Source: NORP309 sp964352735
GTDB lineage: Bacteria > Pseudomonadota > Gammaproteobacteria > Xanthomonadales > Marinicellaceae
Direction of reading: 5' to 3'
NCBI GenBank assembly: GCA_964352735.1
Contig: CAYGTC010000034.1
Span: forward strand, 1 to 46,167
DNA: 46,167 nt
Shown here piece after piece: positions 17,996 to 26,536 of the stretch. The notes beneath the pieces were generated by a model. That model worked only from the letters and a program-made list of their open reading frames with translations, had not been told where the DNA came from and made no database searches. The position numbers were made by a program, and so were the translations under genes. The stretch's first letter is position 1. Every line of letters begins with the position of its first letter.

Positions 17996-18044
17996 ACCCC
18001 TTCTGATTATACATGCTTGGACAATTAAGGAGGGGTCAATTTTT
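17996..18044 (+). terminator. Possible terminator after the beta-helix gene
   Basis: ACCCCT (17996-18001) can pair with AGGGGT (18031-18036) around a long loop, followed by a short T run. The stem is short, so this is a weak candidate. Confidence 0.35.
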
Positions 18045-18165
18045 CAGTTAATAAATAAAGCGTACAAACACTATGCCTTGATAATTCTTGAATAATTCAA
18101 CTATATTTCATAGTATGAACGTGTTATCATAAAATAACATTTTTTGTAAAAAATCATGAAATAAT

Positions 18166-20631
18166 ATGGACTTACACGTTTTACAGGCCGATTATATGCT
18201 CAGAGAGTATAAAATCGTTCAGCTACTTGGCGAAGGCGGGTTTGGCTTGACTTATTTGGCATTTGATACACATTTAGAAAAACATGTCGCCATCAAGGAA
18301 TATTTGCCAAGTGAACATGCTGTCAGGACTCAGGATTCTCAAGTTGCTGCCAAAAGTGGAACGGCAAAAGATGTTTATCAATGGGGTTTAAATGCTTTTT
18401 TGAACGAAGCCAAAACTTTGGCTAAATTCGAGCACCCGAATATTGTTCGCGTGTACCGTTTTTTTGAAACCAATGGTACTGCATATATTGTCATGGAATA
18501 TTGTCAAGGTGGTTGTTTGACAGATCGCGTCAAAAAAAATCAACCCATGGACATATCCATACTCAAAAATATTATTGCTCCAATAGTACAAGGACTCCGG
18601 CAGGTTCACGAACACGGTATATTACACCGTGATATCAAACCAGATAACATTGTATTTAGAAAAGACGGCTCTCCAGTGTTGATCGATTTTGGTGCTGCTC
18701 GACAAGCCATGGGAGATAAAAGTCGTAAACTCACAACCATAATTACACCTGGTTACGCTCCGTTAGAGCAATACACCTCAGATGGAGTTATTGGACCTTG
18801 GTCAGATATTTATTCTTTAGCAGCCGTTTCCTATTTATGTTTGACAGGTCAAAAACCTGCCGACATTATGAATCGACTTAACGAAGATACGGTTAAGTCT
18901 CTTGATACAGGCCCTGAAAGTGACCCGTTTTTATCAGCTATTGATAGTGGGTTGGCCTTACAAGTTGACGATCGACCTCAATCATTGGCCCAATGGTCAA
19001 AAAAATGGCATGATGCCCCTTCAATCGCAGATAAAATAGCGTCAACGCAACCCATTTATGCCAAAAAAAATGTCGACCTGAATCATGAAACAATCAACAG
19101 TCGTCCAATCAGTGTGCGCAAAAGTCATGAACAAAACAGTAAAACGGTCGTCAACACCCTAGATTTAAGTGCTCAAGAAAAAAGCAATTGGGGCAAAAGA
19201 GCATTCATATTATTGGTGATTTTCGGCGTTTGCTTATTTATTTTTGATTGGTCATTCAATGATAAAAAAATATACAAGTTAATTGCTGTGCAATTACATG
19301 CATTACAAAAAAATCAGACGCAAAAAAAAACCTCAATAGAATTGGTATTAAAAACGCAACAGGCATTAGCTCATGTGGGTTATGAAATTACTCAAACAGG
19401 CATACCTGATCAGCAAACCATTGATCATATCAAAGACTTTGAACAAAATAATGACTGGTTGATTACTGGGGAGATTAATGAAAAATTGTTGATTCACCTT
19501 CAAAACCACTACCAAAAACAGCATGATTTAGCATGGCAATCGGCTCAAAAAAAACAGACACAAGAATCCTATAAACAGTACATCAATAACTATCCTGAAG
19601 GACAATTTATTCAGCAAGCACAAAGTAAGTTAGAAGTGCTGAACAATCAAAAACAAAACGAACAAAAACGCAAAGAACAAGATGAAAACAGCAAACGCCT
19701 TGAAGAAATTGCCTTGGCAAAAAAACAGTTGGTCAGTAATATACAGTCAGAATTGATTCGGCTTAAATTTTCTCAATTGAATGCCAATGGTCAAATAGAT
19801 GCGATGACCACTGATGCAATCATGGATTATCAAAAGGCCAAACAGTCAAAGATAAATGGTTTGCCAACAAAAACATTGCTATTTCAACTTAAATCCGAGC
19901 AAAAATGGCCAGGTAAAATGCCGGGTGAAACAATACAATCATGTGACACTTGTCCTGTCATGGTTGTGGTACCCTCAGGGCAATTCATGATGGGCAGTGA
20001 AACAGGGCGAGATAACGAAAAACCTGTTCATTTGGTTAATATCAAGGAGTTTATGATAAGTCAAACAGAGGTCACTTTCCAGCAATGGGATGAATGTTAC
20101 GCTCAAGGTGGTTGTGAACACAGACCAGATGATGAACAAACAGGGAGAAACCAACAAGCCGTTATGCGAGTGAATTGGTATGACGCTCAGCAATACCTCA
20201 GTTGGATCAATAAAAAAACAGCACAAAAATACCGACTTCCGACAGAAAGCGAATGGGAATATGCAGCCAGAGCAGGTTCAACCACTGCTTACCCATGGGG
20301 AGATGATGTGGGTGTCAATCGAGCCAACTGTTCAGGATGCCAAGTACAAAACATGAGCATCATGAATCAAGTTGAAAATTTTGCAGCCAACGCTTTTGGT
20401 TTATATGACATGCATGGTAACGTTTGGGAATGGACGCAAGACTGCTGGCACCCCAATTACTTGGGCGCACCATCTGACAATCAAGCATGGGAGCCCAATG
20501 GTTGCGATCAATTTGTGGTTCGTGGAGGTAGTGGAGGCAACCCGCCTGAAGAGATCCGGTCTGCTGCACGCGGTGCAATGGCCGCTGGTAAAAGATTGAA
20601 CAGTTTGGGATTCAGAATCGCCTCAGATTAA
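18166..20631 (+). CDS. Membrane Ser/Thr protein kinase with peptidoglycan-binding-like and FGE-sulfatase-like domains
   Basis: An 821-residue Hanks-type kinase. The kinase domain (15-282) has GEGGFG, Lys44, HRDIKPDN with Asp156, and DFG with Asp174. One transmembrane helix lies near 343-360. Two segments (about 389-445 and 518-575) resemble PG_binding_1 modules, separated by a charged coiled-coil-like stretch. Residues 590-820 form an FGE-sulfatase (SUMF1) domain with VPSGQFMMGSE, RLPTESEWEYAARAGS, PWGDD and GNVWEWTQDC. The terminal RGGSGGNPPEEIRSAARG lacks the cysteine pair used by true formylglycine-generating enzymes, so this is probably a ligand-binding C-lectin fold. It may sense cell-wall or glycan ligands outside and signal inward; that is inference. 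Its 3' end overlaps the opposite peroxiredoxin-like gene by 9 bases. Confidence 0.88.
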   Translation: MDLHVLQADYMLREYKIVQLLGEGGFGLTYLAFDTHLEKHVAIKEYLPSEHAVRTQDSQVAAKSGTAKDVYQWGLNAFLNEAKTLAKFEHPNIVRVYRFFETNGTAYIVMEYCQGGCLTDRVKKNQPMDISILKNIIAPIVQGLRQVHEHGILHRDIKPDNIVFRKDGSPVLIDFGAARQAMGDKSRKLTTIITPGYAPLEQYTSDGVIGPWSDIYSLAAVSYLCLTGQKPADIMNRLNEDTVKSLDTGPESDPFLSAIDSGLALQVDDRPQSLAQWSKKWHDAPSIADKIASTQPIYAKKNVDLNHETINSRPISVRKSHEQNSKTVVNTLDLSAQEKSNWGKRAFILLVIFGVCLFIFDWSFNDKKIYKLIAVQLHALQKNQTQKKTSIELVLKTQQALAHVGYEITQTGIPDQQTIDHIKDFEQNNDWLITGEINEKLLIHLQNHYQKQHDLAWQSAQKKQTQESYKQYINNYPEGQFIQQAQSKLEVLNNQKQNEQKRKEQDENSKRLEEIALAKKQLVSNIQSELIRLKFSQLNANGQIDAMTTDAIMDYQKAKQSKINGLPTKTLLFQLKSEQKWPGKMPGETIQSCDTCPVMVVVPSGQFMMGSETGRDNEKPVHLVNIKEFMISQTEVTFQQWDECYAQGGCEHRPDDEQTGRNQQAVMRVNWYDAQQYLSWINKKTAQKYRLPTESEWEYAARAGSTTAYPWGDDVGVNRANCSGCQVQNMSIMNQVENFAANAFGLYDMHGNVWEWTQDCWHPNYLGAPSDNQAWEPNGCDQFVVRGGSGGNPPEEIRSAARGAMAAGKRLNSLGFRIASD

Positions 20632-21504
20632 AAACACATTCAGTAACTCTTCTGGCTCAGGCCTGATGCGATAATTGCTTGTTTGATCGTTGTAAATAAT
20701 CACCCCTTGTGCGTTAATCGCCAAAACAGTAGGGTAAACACTATCAGATTGATAGTCCAATGCCTGAAAACCCATGGGCAACCCATACTTATGAGCAATT
20801 CCCAACTTTTCAGCTGCAGCATTACCTTCATCTTGATAAAATTGAAATGACAACTGAAATTTGTCAGCCAATTGTTTGGTATGCTCTACTGACTGCGGTG
20901 CGATAAAAACCACTTCAATCTGATTTTCTTCAAAACGCTGATAGCGCCTCACCACTTCATCAATTTGCGCCATACACAACGGGCACCAATTCCCTCTATA
21001 AAAAAAGATCAATGTTTTTGAGCCAATAAATTGTTCTGAAGAGACACTTCTTCCCTCAGTGTCTTTAACCGTGAAAATCGGTAATTTTTGCCCATTTTCT
21101 AGAGATTTGAGATGAGAGCGATCGTTTTTAGAATACCAAAAAATATAAAGAAAGGTGATCAGAAACCCTGACATTGCAAATATCATTGCGGTTAAGAATG
21201 CAAACTGCTGATTATTCTTTAAAAACATCATAAGTGTTAAAAAATAACCTAACACAGATGGAAACAATACGCTGGGTAAATATTCACTGGTTCTGGCCAG
21301 TTTTTTAAACAGCACAATATACAGTAAAAATAACAGTAATGGCGTTACCGACAAAATGACACCAAAAGACAGGACATACAAATGGTCATCAATCCACAAA
21401 AGAATACCTTGATAAAAGCTAAATAACAACCATATTGGCGCAACAGAGATGAACAATGATTTGATTAAATTCATAAAGAAAGACAGCAAAAATGTGACTG
21501 CCAT
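20623..21504 (-). CDS. Membrane-anchored AhpC/TSA (peroxiredoxin-like) thioredoxin-fold protein
   Basis: A 293-residue protein in two parts. Residues 1-125 hold about four transmembrane helices. Residues 137-293 form an AhpC/TSA thioredoxin fold with GQKLPIFTVKDTEGRSVSSEQF, the CxxC active site RGNWCPLCMAQ and a cis-Pro region. The CxxC suggests thiol-disulfide exchange or peroxide reduction, tethered to the membrane. The start at 21504 is the first ATG; Met11 is also possible. The gene diverges from recQ with an 85-base shared upstream region and converges on the kinase gene with a 9-base overlap. The substrate is unknown. Confidence 0.8.
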   Translation of the reverse strand: MAVTFLLSFFMNLIKSLFISVAPIWLLFSFYQGILLWIDDHLYVLSFGVILSVTPLLLFLLYIVLFKKLARTSEYLPSVLFPSVLGYFLTLMMFLKNNQQFAFLTAMIFAMSGFLITFLYIFWYSKNDRSHLKSLENGQKLPIFTVKDTEGRSVSSEQFIGSKTLIFFYRGNWCPLCMAQIDEVVRRYQRFEENQIEVVFIAPQSVEHTKQLADKFQLSFQFYQDEGNAAAEKLGIAHKYGLPMGFQALDYQSDSVYPTVLAINAQGVIIYNDQTSNYRIRPEPEELLNVFLI

Positions 21505-21589
21505 ATCATAACTTATTTTTCATCAAATTTACAAATTGTCATCATTCTCAAAATAATGTTATAATTATTTTTTGAAAGAAAAAACAGTT

Positions 21590-23728
21590 ATGGACAAAGC
21601 AAAACAAGTTCTAAAAGATGTGTTTGGATACACTGAATTCCGCCATGATCAAGAGCAAATCATCAATACAGTTTTACAAAAACAGTCTGATGTATTGGTT
21701 TTAATGCCCACAGGTGGTGGAAAGTCAATCTGTTATCAAATACCATCTTTAATACTTGAAGGCACAGGAATTGTCATTTCTCCACTGATTGCTTTAATGC
21801 AAGATCAGGTAGAAGCACTGCAGCAATTGGGCATCAAAGCGGCCTTTATCAATTCAAGTCAATCAAATCGACAATACAATGAAGTTCGTCAGCAATTTTT
21901 AGCTGGCGAGTTGGATTTACTCTACTTGTCACCAGAAAGATTGCTCAAAGAAGAAACGGTGAGTTTATTAAAACAGTTGAAAATCGCCTTATTTGCCATT
22001 GATGAAGCGCACTGTGTATCCGAATGGGGGCATGATTTTAGACGTGTGTACCAAGAACTGAAATTATTATCCAAAGAATTCCCGGATACACCAAAAATTG
22101 CTTTGACCGCGACAGCTGATGAAAAGATCAAAAATGAGATAGTTAAACAACTAATATTGAAAGACCCTAAAATCTTTATTAACAGTTTTGATCGTCCCAA
22201 TATTAACTATACCATCATAGAAAGAGATGGAGGCCATCAACAGTTACATAATTTTATCAAAAAAAAGCATTCCACCCATTCTGGCATCGTGTATTGCCTC
22301 TCACGTAAAAAAGTTGAAGCCACAGCAGATTTTCTCAATAAAAAGGGACGCGTAGCCTTGCCATACCATGCCGGTATGAGTGCATCAAAACGTGCTGAAT
22401 ACCAAAAAAGATTTTTGGTCGAGGACAGCATCATCATTGTTGCCACCATTGCATTTGGCATGGGAATTGATAAACCCAATGTTCGCTTTGTAGCCCATTT
22501 TAGCTTACCAAAAAACATAGAATCCTATTATCAGGAGACAGGAAGAGCAGGACGTGATGGACAGGCTGCAGATGCATGGATGGCATATGGTTATCAGGAT
22601 GTTGTCTTATTGCGTCAATTCATCACTGGATCAAATGCAGAAGATGCCCACAAAAGAGTCTTACACAACAAACTGGATTCACTGATTGATTTATGCGAGC
22701 AAAGTTCTTGTAGGCGACAAGTTATTTTGGGTTATTTTGGTGAAGAGTTAAAAGACCCTTGCGGCAATTGTGACAATTGCATCAGTCCACCCGAGAAAAT
22801 TGATGTGACAGAATCTGCACAAAAAGCCTTATCAACCGTTCATCGAACAGAACAAAGCTTTGGCATGATGTATTTGATTGATGTATTAATGGGCAAAGAT
22901 GACGAACGGATCAGAAAAAATGGCCACAATAACTTGAGTGTTTTTGGCATTGGTAAGGATGTCAGTAAAACCATTTGGCGTTCAATATTCCGACAACTCA
23001 TTACCCATCAATACCTTTATGTCAATGAAGAACAATTTAATGCCCTCAATTTGACTGAAAAATGCAGAGATTTACTCAAAGGCAATGAACAGTTTTTTAT
23101 CAAGAAACAACAAAAGAAAGAACCCAATCCAATCATTGAAACCCAAAAAAAACCAGACTACGAACTGAAAAACTATGACCAGCCTTTATGGCAAGCACTC
23201 AAAGAATTAAGAATGGAATTGGCCACTGAACAAGGCGTCCCACCTTATATTATTTTCAGTGATGCTTCCATGTTGCAAATGGTCAAAAGCCGCCCAGCTG
23301 ACACTGATCAATTCAAATACATCAGTGGTGTCGGTGAGTTTAAAGCCGAAAAATATGGTGAAAAATTCTGTAATGTCATCAATAATTTTGCGGATCAACA
23401 AAAAGTTGATGCCAAACTCAGCGACAATTGTAAAGAAACCATATATCTATTTCATCAAGGCAAAAATCCCAATGAAATAGCATCTGAGCGCGATATCAAT
23501 CTGAATAAAGTCTATTCTCATTTGGCAGAAGCGGTAAAATTTGGTTCATTGAAAATAACCGAAGTTGTTGGACTGCCACAATCTGAAATCGATGAAATTA
23601 TTCAAGTGGCAGAAATTGCAGGTTATTTAGAGGACAATCAACTCAAACCTGTCTATGACATGCTGGATGGAGAGTATAATTATGGTGTACTCAGATGCAT
23701 ATTGGCCGGTTTAGGTTCTGATGATTAA
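21590..23728 (+). CDS. recQ: ATP-dependent DNA helicase RecQ
   Basis: A 3'-5' helicase of recombination and fork repair. The ATG at 21590 gives 712 residues; an in-frame TTG at 21572 is unlikely. Walker A is MPTGGGKSICYQ, Walker B box is AIDEAHC, and motif VI is ETGRAGRDGQ. The zinc site is C-x-x-x-x-C...CGNCDNC (about 370-400), followed by RQC and an HRDC domain (PLWQALKELRMELATEQGVPPYIIFSDASLQMV-type segment, about 530-600). The C-terminal extension (about 610-690, LFHQGKNPNEIASERDINLNKVYSHL) is a helicase-associated HTH_40-type domain, which explains the extra 100 residues compared with E. coli RecQ. It overlaps the next gene by 8 bases. Confidence 0.96.
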   Translation: MDKAKQVLKDVFGYTEFRHDQEQIINTVLQKQSDVLVLMPTGGGKSICYQIPSLILEGTGIVISPLIALMQDQVEALQQLGIKAAFINSSQSNRQYNEVRQQFLAGELDLLYLSPERLLKEETVSLLKQLKIALFAIDEAHCVSEWGHDFRRVYQELKLLSKEFPDTPKIALTATADEKIKNEIVKQLILKDPKIFINSFDRPNINYTIIERDGGHQQLHNFIKKKHSTHSGIVYCLSRKKVEATADFLNKKGRVALPYHAGMSASKRAEYQKRFLVEDSIIIVATIAFGMGIDKPNVRFVAHFSLPKNIESYYQETGRAGRDGQAADAWMAYGYQDVVLLRQFITGSNAEDAHKRVLHNKLDSLIDLCEQSSCRRQVILGYFGEELKDPCGNCDNCISPPEKIDVTESAQKALSTVHRTEQSFGMMYLIDVLMGKDDERIRKNGHNNLSVFGIGKDVSKTIWRSIFRQLITHQYLYVNEEQFNALNLTEKCRDLLKGNEQFFIKKQQKKEPNPIIETQKKPDYELKNYDQPLWQALKELRMELATEQGVPPYIIFSDASMLQMVKSRPADTDQFKYISGVGEFKAEKYGEKFCNVINNFADQQKVDAKLSDNCKETIYLFHQGKNPNEIASERDINLNKVYSHLAEAVKFGSLKITEVVGLPQSEIDEIIQVAEIAGYLEDNQLKPVYDMLDGEYNYGVLRCILAGLGSDD

Positions 23729-24602
23729 TACAGCAATGATCATTGCCAAAGGGCTGGCAATGGGTGCAGCAGACATAGTTCCAGGCATTTCAGGCGGGAC
23801 AGTCGCTTTATTAACGGGTATTTATGAAAGATTAATCAATGCCATTACCAACGTCAATTTAACTGCACAAAAACTGCTATTCAAAGGACAATTAAAAGAT
23901 TTTTGGCGTGTCATTGATGGAAACTTTATCCTGCCGTTGTTAGTCGGAATCATCTTGGCGTTTGTATTGTTTTCTCATGCAATTAAATCCGCCATAGAAA
24001 ACCACCCCATCTTAACTTGGTCATTTTTCTTTGGCTTGATCATCGCTTCAGCAGTAATCATCATCAGAAACATATCCAATAAAAAATTGGCACATTATTT
24101 GTGGTTAGTACCTGGATTATTGTGCGGACTATGGATAGGTTCGCAATCCTCAATTGCTTTTCCTGATCATCAAATGGCTTTTTTATTGGCCGGTATGATT
24201 GCCATATGTGCAATGATCTTACCAGGCATTTCTGGCAGTTTCATATTGTTGCTGATAGGTATGTATCAACCATTATTGACAGCAGTGACAGAGAAAAATG
24301 CTACAGTTTTGATTATTTTCGCACTTGGAGCCATCATCGGACTGATGGCATTTTCAAGAATCATCAAATGGCTTTTGCACCACTATCACCAAATAACACT
24401 TTTTTTCCTAAGTGGCTTAATGCTGGGTTCTCTAACAAAAATATGGCCTTGGAAAAGTGTTAGTGGTAAAGTCATCGATAACATTTCACCAGCTTTACAT
24501 GCAGACCCACAAACCGTCAATGCTGTACTAATGATGCTAGTTGCCTGTTTCCTTGTTTTTTCAATTGACCTCTTAGGCAGAAAACTGTCATCAAGTAGAT
24601 AA
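23721..24602 (+). CDS. DUF368 family polyprenyl-phosphate transporter (PopT-like)
   Basis: A polytopic membrane protein of 293 residues with about eight to ten helices. The DUF368 hallmark GLAMGAADIVPGISGGTVALLTGIYERLI is at the N-terminus and a second inverted-repeat-like MILPGISGSFILLLIGMY lies near 165-182. DUF368 members (PopT) were shown in other bacteria to return undecaprenyl phosphate across the membrane for cell-wall and glycan synthesis; that role is inferred here by family. It starts inside the recQ 3' end, so the two are translated from one message. It converges on the adenine deaminase gene, overlapping it by 12 bases. Confidence 0.88.
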   Translation: MINTAMIIAKGLAMGAADIVPGISGGTVALLTGIYERLINAITNVNLTAQKLLFKGQLKDFWRVIDGNFILPLLVGIILAFVLFSHAIKSAIENHPILTWSFFFGLIIASAVIIIRNISNKKLAHYLWLVPGLLCGLWIGSQSSIAFPDHQMAFLLAGMIAICAMILPGISGSFILLLIGMYQPLLTAVTEKNATVLIIFALGAIIGLMAFSRIIKWLLHHYHQITLFFLSGLMLGSLTKIWPWKSVSGKVIDNISPALHADPQTVNAVLMMLVACFLVFSIDLLGRKLSSSR

Positions 24603-25598
24603 TTTATCTATGCTTGATAAATGCTGCTGTATTTGTTCATCAGGCAAGAAACTCCCCGTAAAACTATTTTTTACCAATGTGATGATATCATCGGGTGTAA
24701 GATCCAATGCCTCGGTTATTGCCAACAAATTATCATTCACATAACCACCAAAATAGGCAGGATCATCGGAGTTTACTGTTGCCTTTAAGTTCAGGTCCAG
24801 CATCTTTTTAATCGGATGCTGTTTGATGTCCTTGACCACTTGTAATTTGACATTTGACAAAGGACATACGGTGAGCGTTAAACCTTTGTGTTTAATGTAT
24901 TCAACCAATTTGTCGTCTTCCAAACAACGATTACCGTGATCAATCCTATCCACATTGAGCACATCAATTGCACTCCATATGTACTCTGCAGGCCCCTCCT
25001 CTCCAGCATGAGCAACTTTCAACACACCCAACTCTTGTGCTTTTTGATATAATTTGGTGAATTTTTCAGGTGGGTGTCCTAATTCTGAGGAATCCAGGCC
25101 AATGGCAATAAACTTATCTTTGTGAGGTATCGCCTCCTCTAAAGTAGCCAAACATTCCTGTTCAGGCAAATGTCTCAATAAACTTAAAATCAAATAAGCA
25201 CTGATACCCAATTTTTGCTCACCATCCTGTAAAGCACGGCTAATACCATTGATGGCCACTTCAAAGGCAATGCCTCTTTGTGTATGTGATTGAGGATCGT
25301 ACATAATCTCAGTATGGACAATATTATCTGCTTTGGCTTTTAATAAATATGCCCAAGTCAAATCATAAAAGTCTTGCTCGGTTTGTAGTACATTAACCCC
25401 CTGATAATAGATATCAAGAAACTCCTGTAAATTAGCAAACTCATAGGTCTTTTTCAAAGATTCGATAGAATCATGTGGCAATGCAATGCCATTACGTTGT
25501 GCAATTTCAAACATCAGTTCAGGTTCAAAGGTGCCTTCAATGTGTAAATGAAGTTCAGCTTTTGGCAATTTTTTAATCAAATCAATAGAATCGTGCAT
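24591..25598 (-). CDS. Adenine deaminase (adenosine deaminase superfamily)
   Basis: A zinc amidohydrolase converting adenine to hypoxanthine in purine salvage. Starting at ATG 25598 gives 335 residues and the N-terminus MHDSIDLIKKLPKAELHLH, which fits the family; a GTG at 25625 is also in frame. Metal and catalytic residues are visible in AELHLHIEG, VAHAGEEGP, RIDHGNRC and VNSDDPAYFGGY. The stretches EQDFYDLTWAYL, YDPQSHTQRG and GLDSSELGHPPEKF are characteristic of the adenine rather than adenosine deaminase branch (as in Pseudomonas PA0148). Confidence 0.88.
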   Translation of the reverse strand: MHDSIDLIKKLPKAELHLHIEGTFEPELMFEIAQRNGIALPHDSIESLKKTYEFANLQEFLDIYYQGVNVLQTEQDFYDLTWAYLLKAKADNIVHTEIMYDPQSHTQRGIAFEVAINGISRALQDGEQKLGISAYLILSLLRHLPEQECLATLEEAIPHKDKFIAIGLDSSELGHPPEKFTKLYQKAQELGVLKVAHAGEEGPAEYIWSAIDVLNVDRIDHGNRCLEDDKLVEYIKHKGLTLTVCPLSNVKLQVVKDIKQHPIKKMLDLNLKATVNSDDPAYFGGYVNDNLLAITEALDLTPDDIITLVKNSFTGSFLPDEQIQQHLSSIDKLST

Positions 25599-25675
25599 AT
25601 GGCCCAGTTTAGAAAATAAAAGCACATTATAACTGATTCCGTATTATTTTCAGTCTTTTACTGATATTCAACACT

Positions 25676-26302
25676 TCAAAAAGTGTGGCACTTTTGCGGA
25701 TTCATGGTTCTGAAAGTCAAATTGATTCTGGCATTTTTGACCTTTGTTGTCGGAGGTAAACGATGCAACCAATGGCTTTGTGTTTGATCTTTCATCAGTA
25801 ATAAACTACCATCTCTAAGAATCAGATCAATTTTCTCAGCAGATTTTTTGTGTTTAAAAGCAAATTTGCGTTCAGCCCCCAAACTGACAGATGCTATCGT
25901 GGCATACTTTTTAAGCTCTCGTTCGGCATCACTATGCCAAGCCATTCCCTCTGATCCATCGTGGTACAAATTTAATAAACAAGCATTGAATGTTTCTCCT
26001 GTTTTCTTTTCCACCGTGGTTTTCATCTCTAACAAAGCTTCAGTCCAAGGCTTTGCCACTTTTTTAGTTCGGGAGTAATGATAGGCAAATGGTTGATCCC
26101 CATACCAAGATACTTTTCTATTGGTAGTAATCGTTTTGCCCATTATAACAGCCTGATCATGATGCCAATCTATCTCTTCTAACAATAAATCAAAGAAAGT
26201 TTGAGCTACGTCTTGATCAAGAAAATCATCAAAATATTGCACATACCCATCTCGATGTAACAAATTTCTGGGCTGTTCTTTGCTGCCTTCAAATAAATCC
26301 AT
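25676..26302 (-). CDS. AlkB-like 2-oxoglutarate/Fe(II) dioxygenase (DNA demethylase)
   Basis: A 208-residue oxidative DNA repair enzyme of the ALKBH2/3-like type, which removes 1-methyladenine and 3-methylcytosine lesions. The iron triad is visible as HSD in GMAWHSDAERELK and the distal His in HRLPPTTK. The oxoglutarate-binding arginines lie in NARINLTFRTM, and the substrate-side segment is VSWYGDQPFAYHYS. It lies 77 bases upstream of the adenine deaminase gene on the same strand, with its own start at ATG 26302. Confidence 0.9.
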   Translation of the reverse strand: MDLFEGSKEQPRNLLHRDGYVQYFDDFLDQDVAQTFFDLLLEEIDWHHDQAVIMGKTITTNRKVSWYGDQPFAYHYSRTKKVAKPWTEALLEMKTTVEKKTGETFNACLLNLYHDGSEGMAWHSDAERELKKYATIASVSLGAERKFAFKHKKSAEKIDLILRDGSLLLMKDQTQSHWLHRLPPTTKVKNARINLTFRTMNPQKCHTF

Positions 26303-26536
26303 AATACTTTTTACTGTGTTTCATTGAATCAAATTGCTGCTCATCTGGTGACTCATTGCTCAATTCATGACTAATGGCTCATGATTGTTTGTCACCAAAT
26401 ATGGTCTAATAATATATAGAGGGTTAAGGCACATTTATCACAGAAAATTATTTTCCTTAATCGTGTAACTTAAAACAAATACATACGTTTTACTATATAT
26501 CATTTAAAACCAAAAATAAACTTTGAGGATTCTATC

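Noticed and set aside
18166..20631. FGE/C-lectin domain as the variable protein of a diversity-generating retroelement
   Set aside because: No reverse transcriptase, template repeat or adenine-biased variable repeat was seen in the window.
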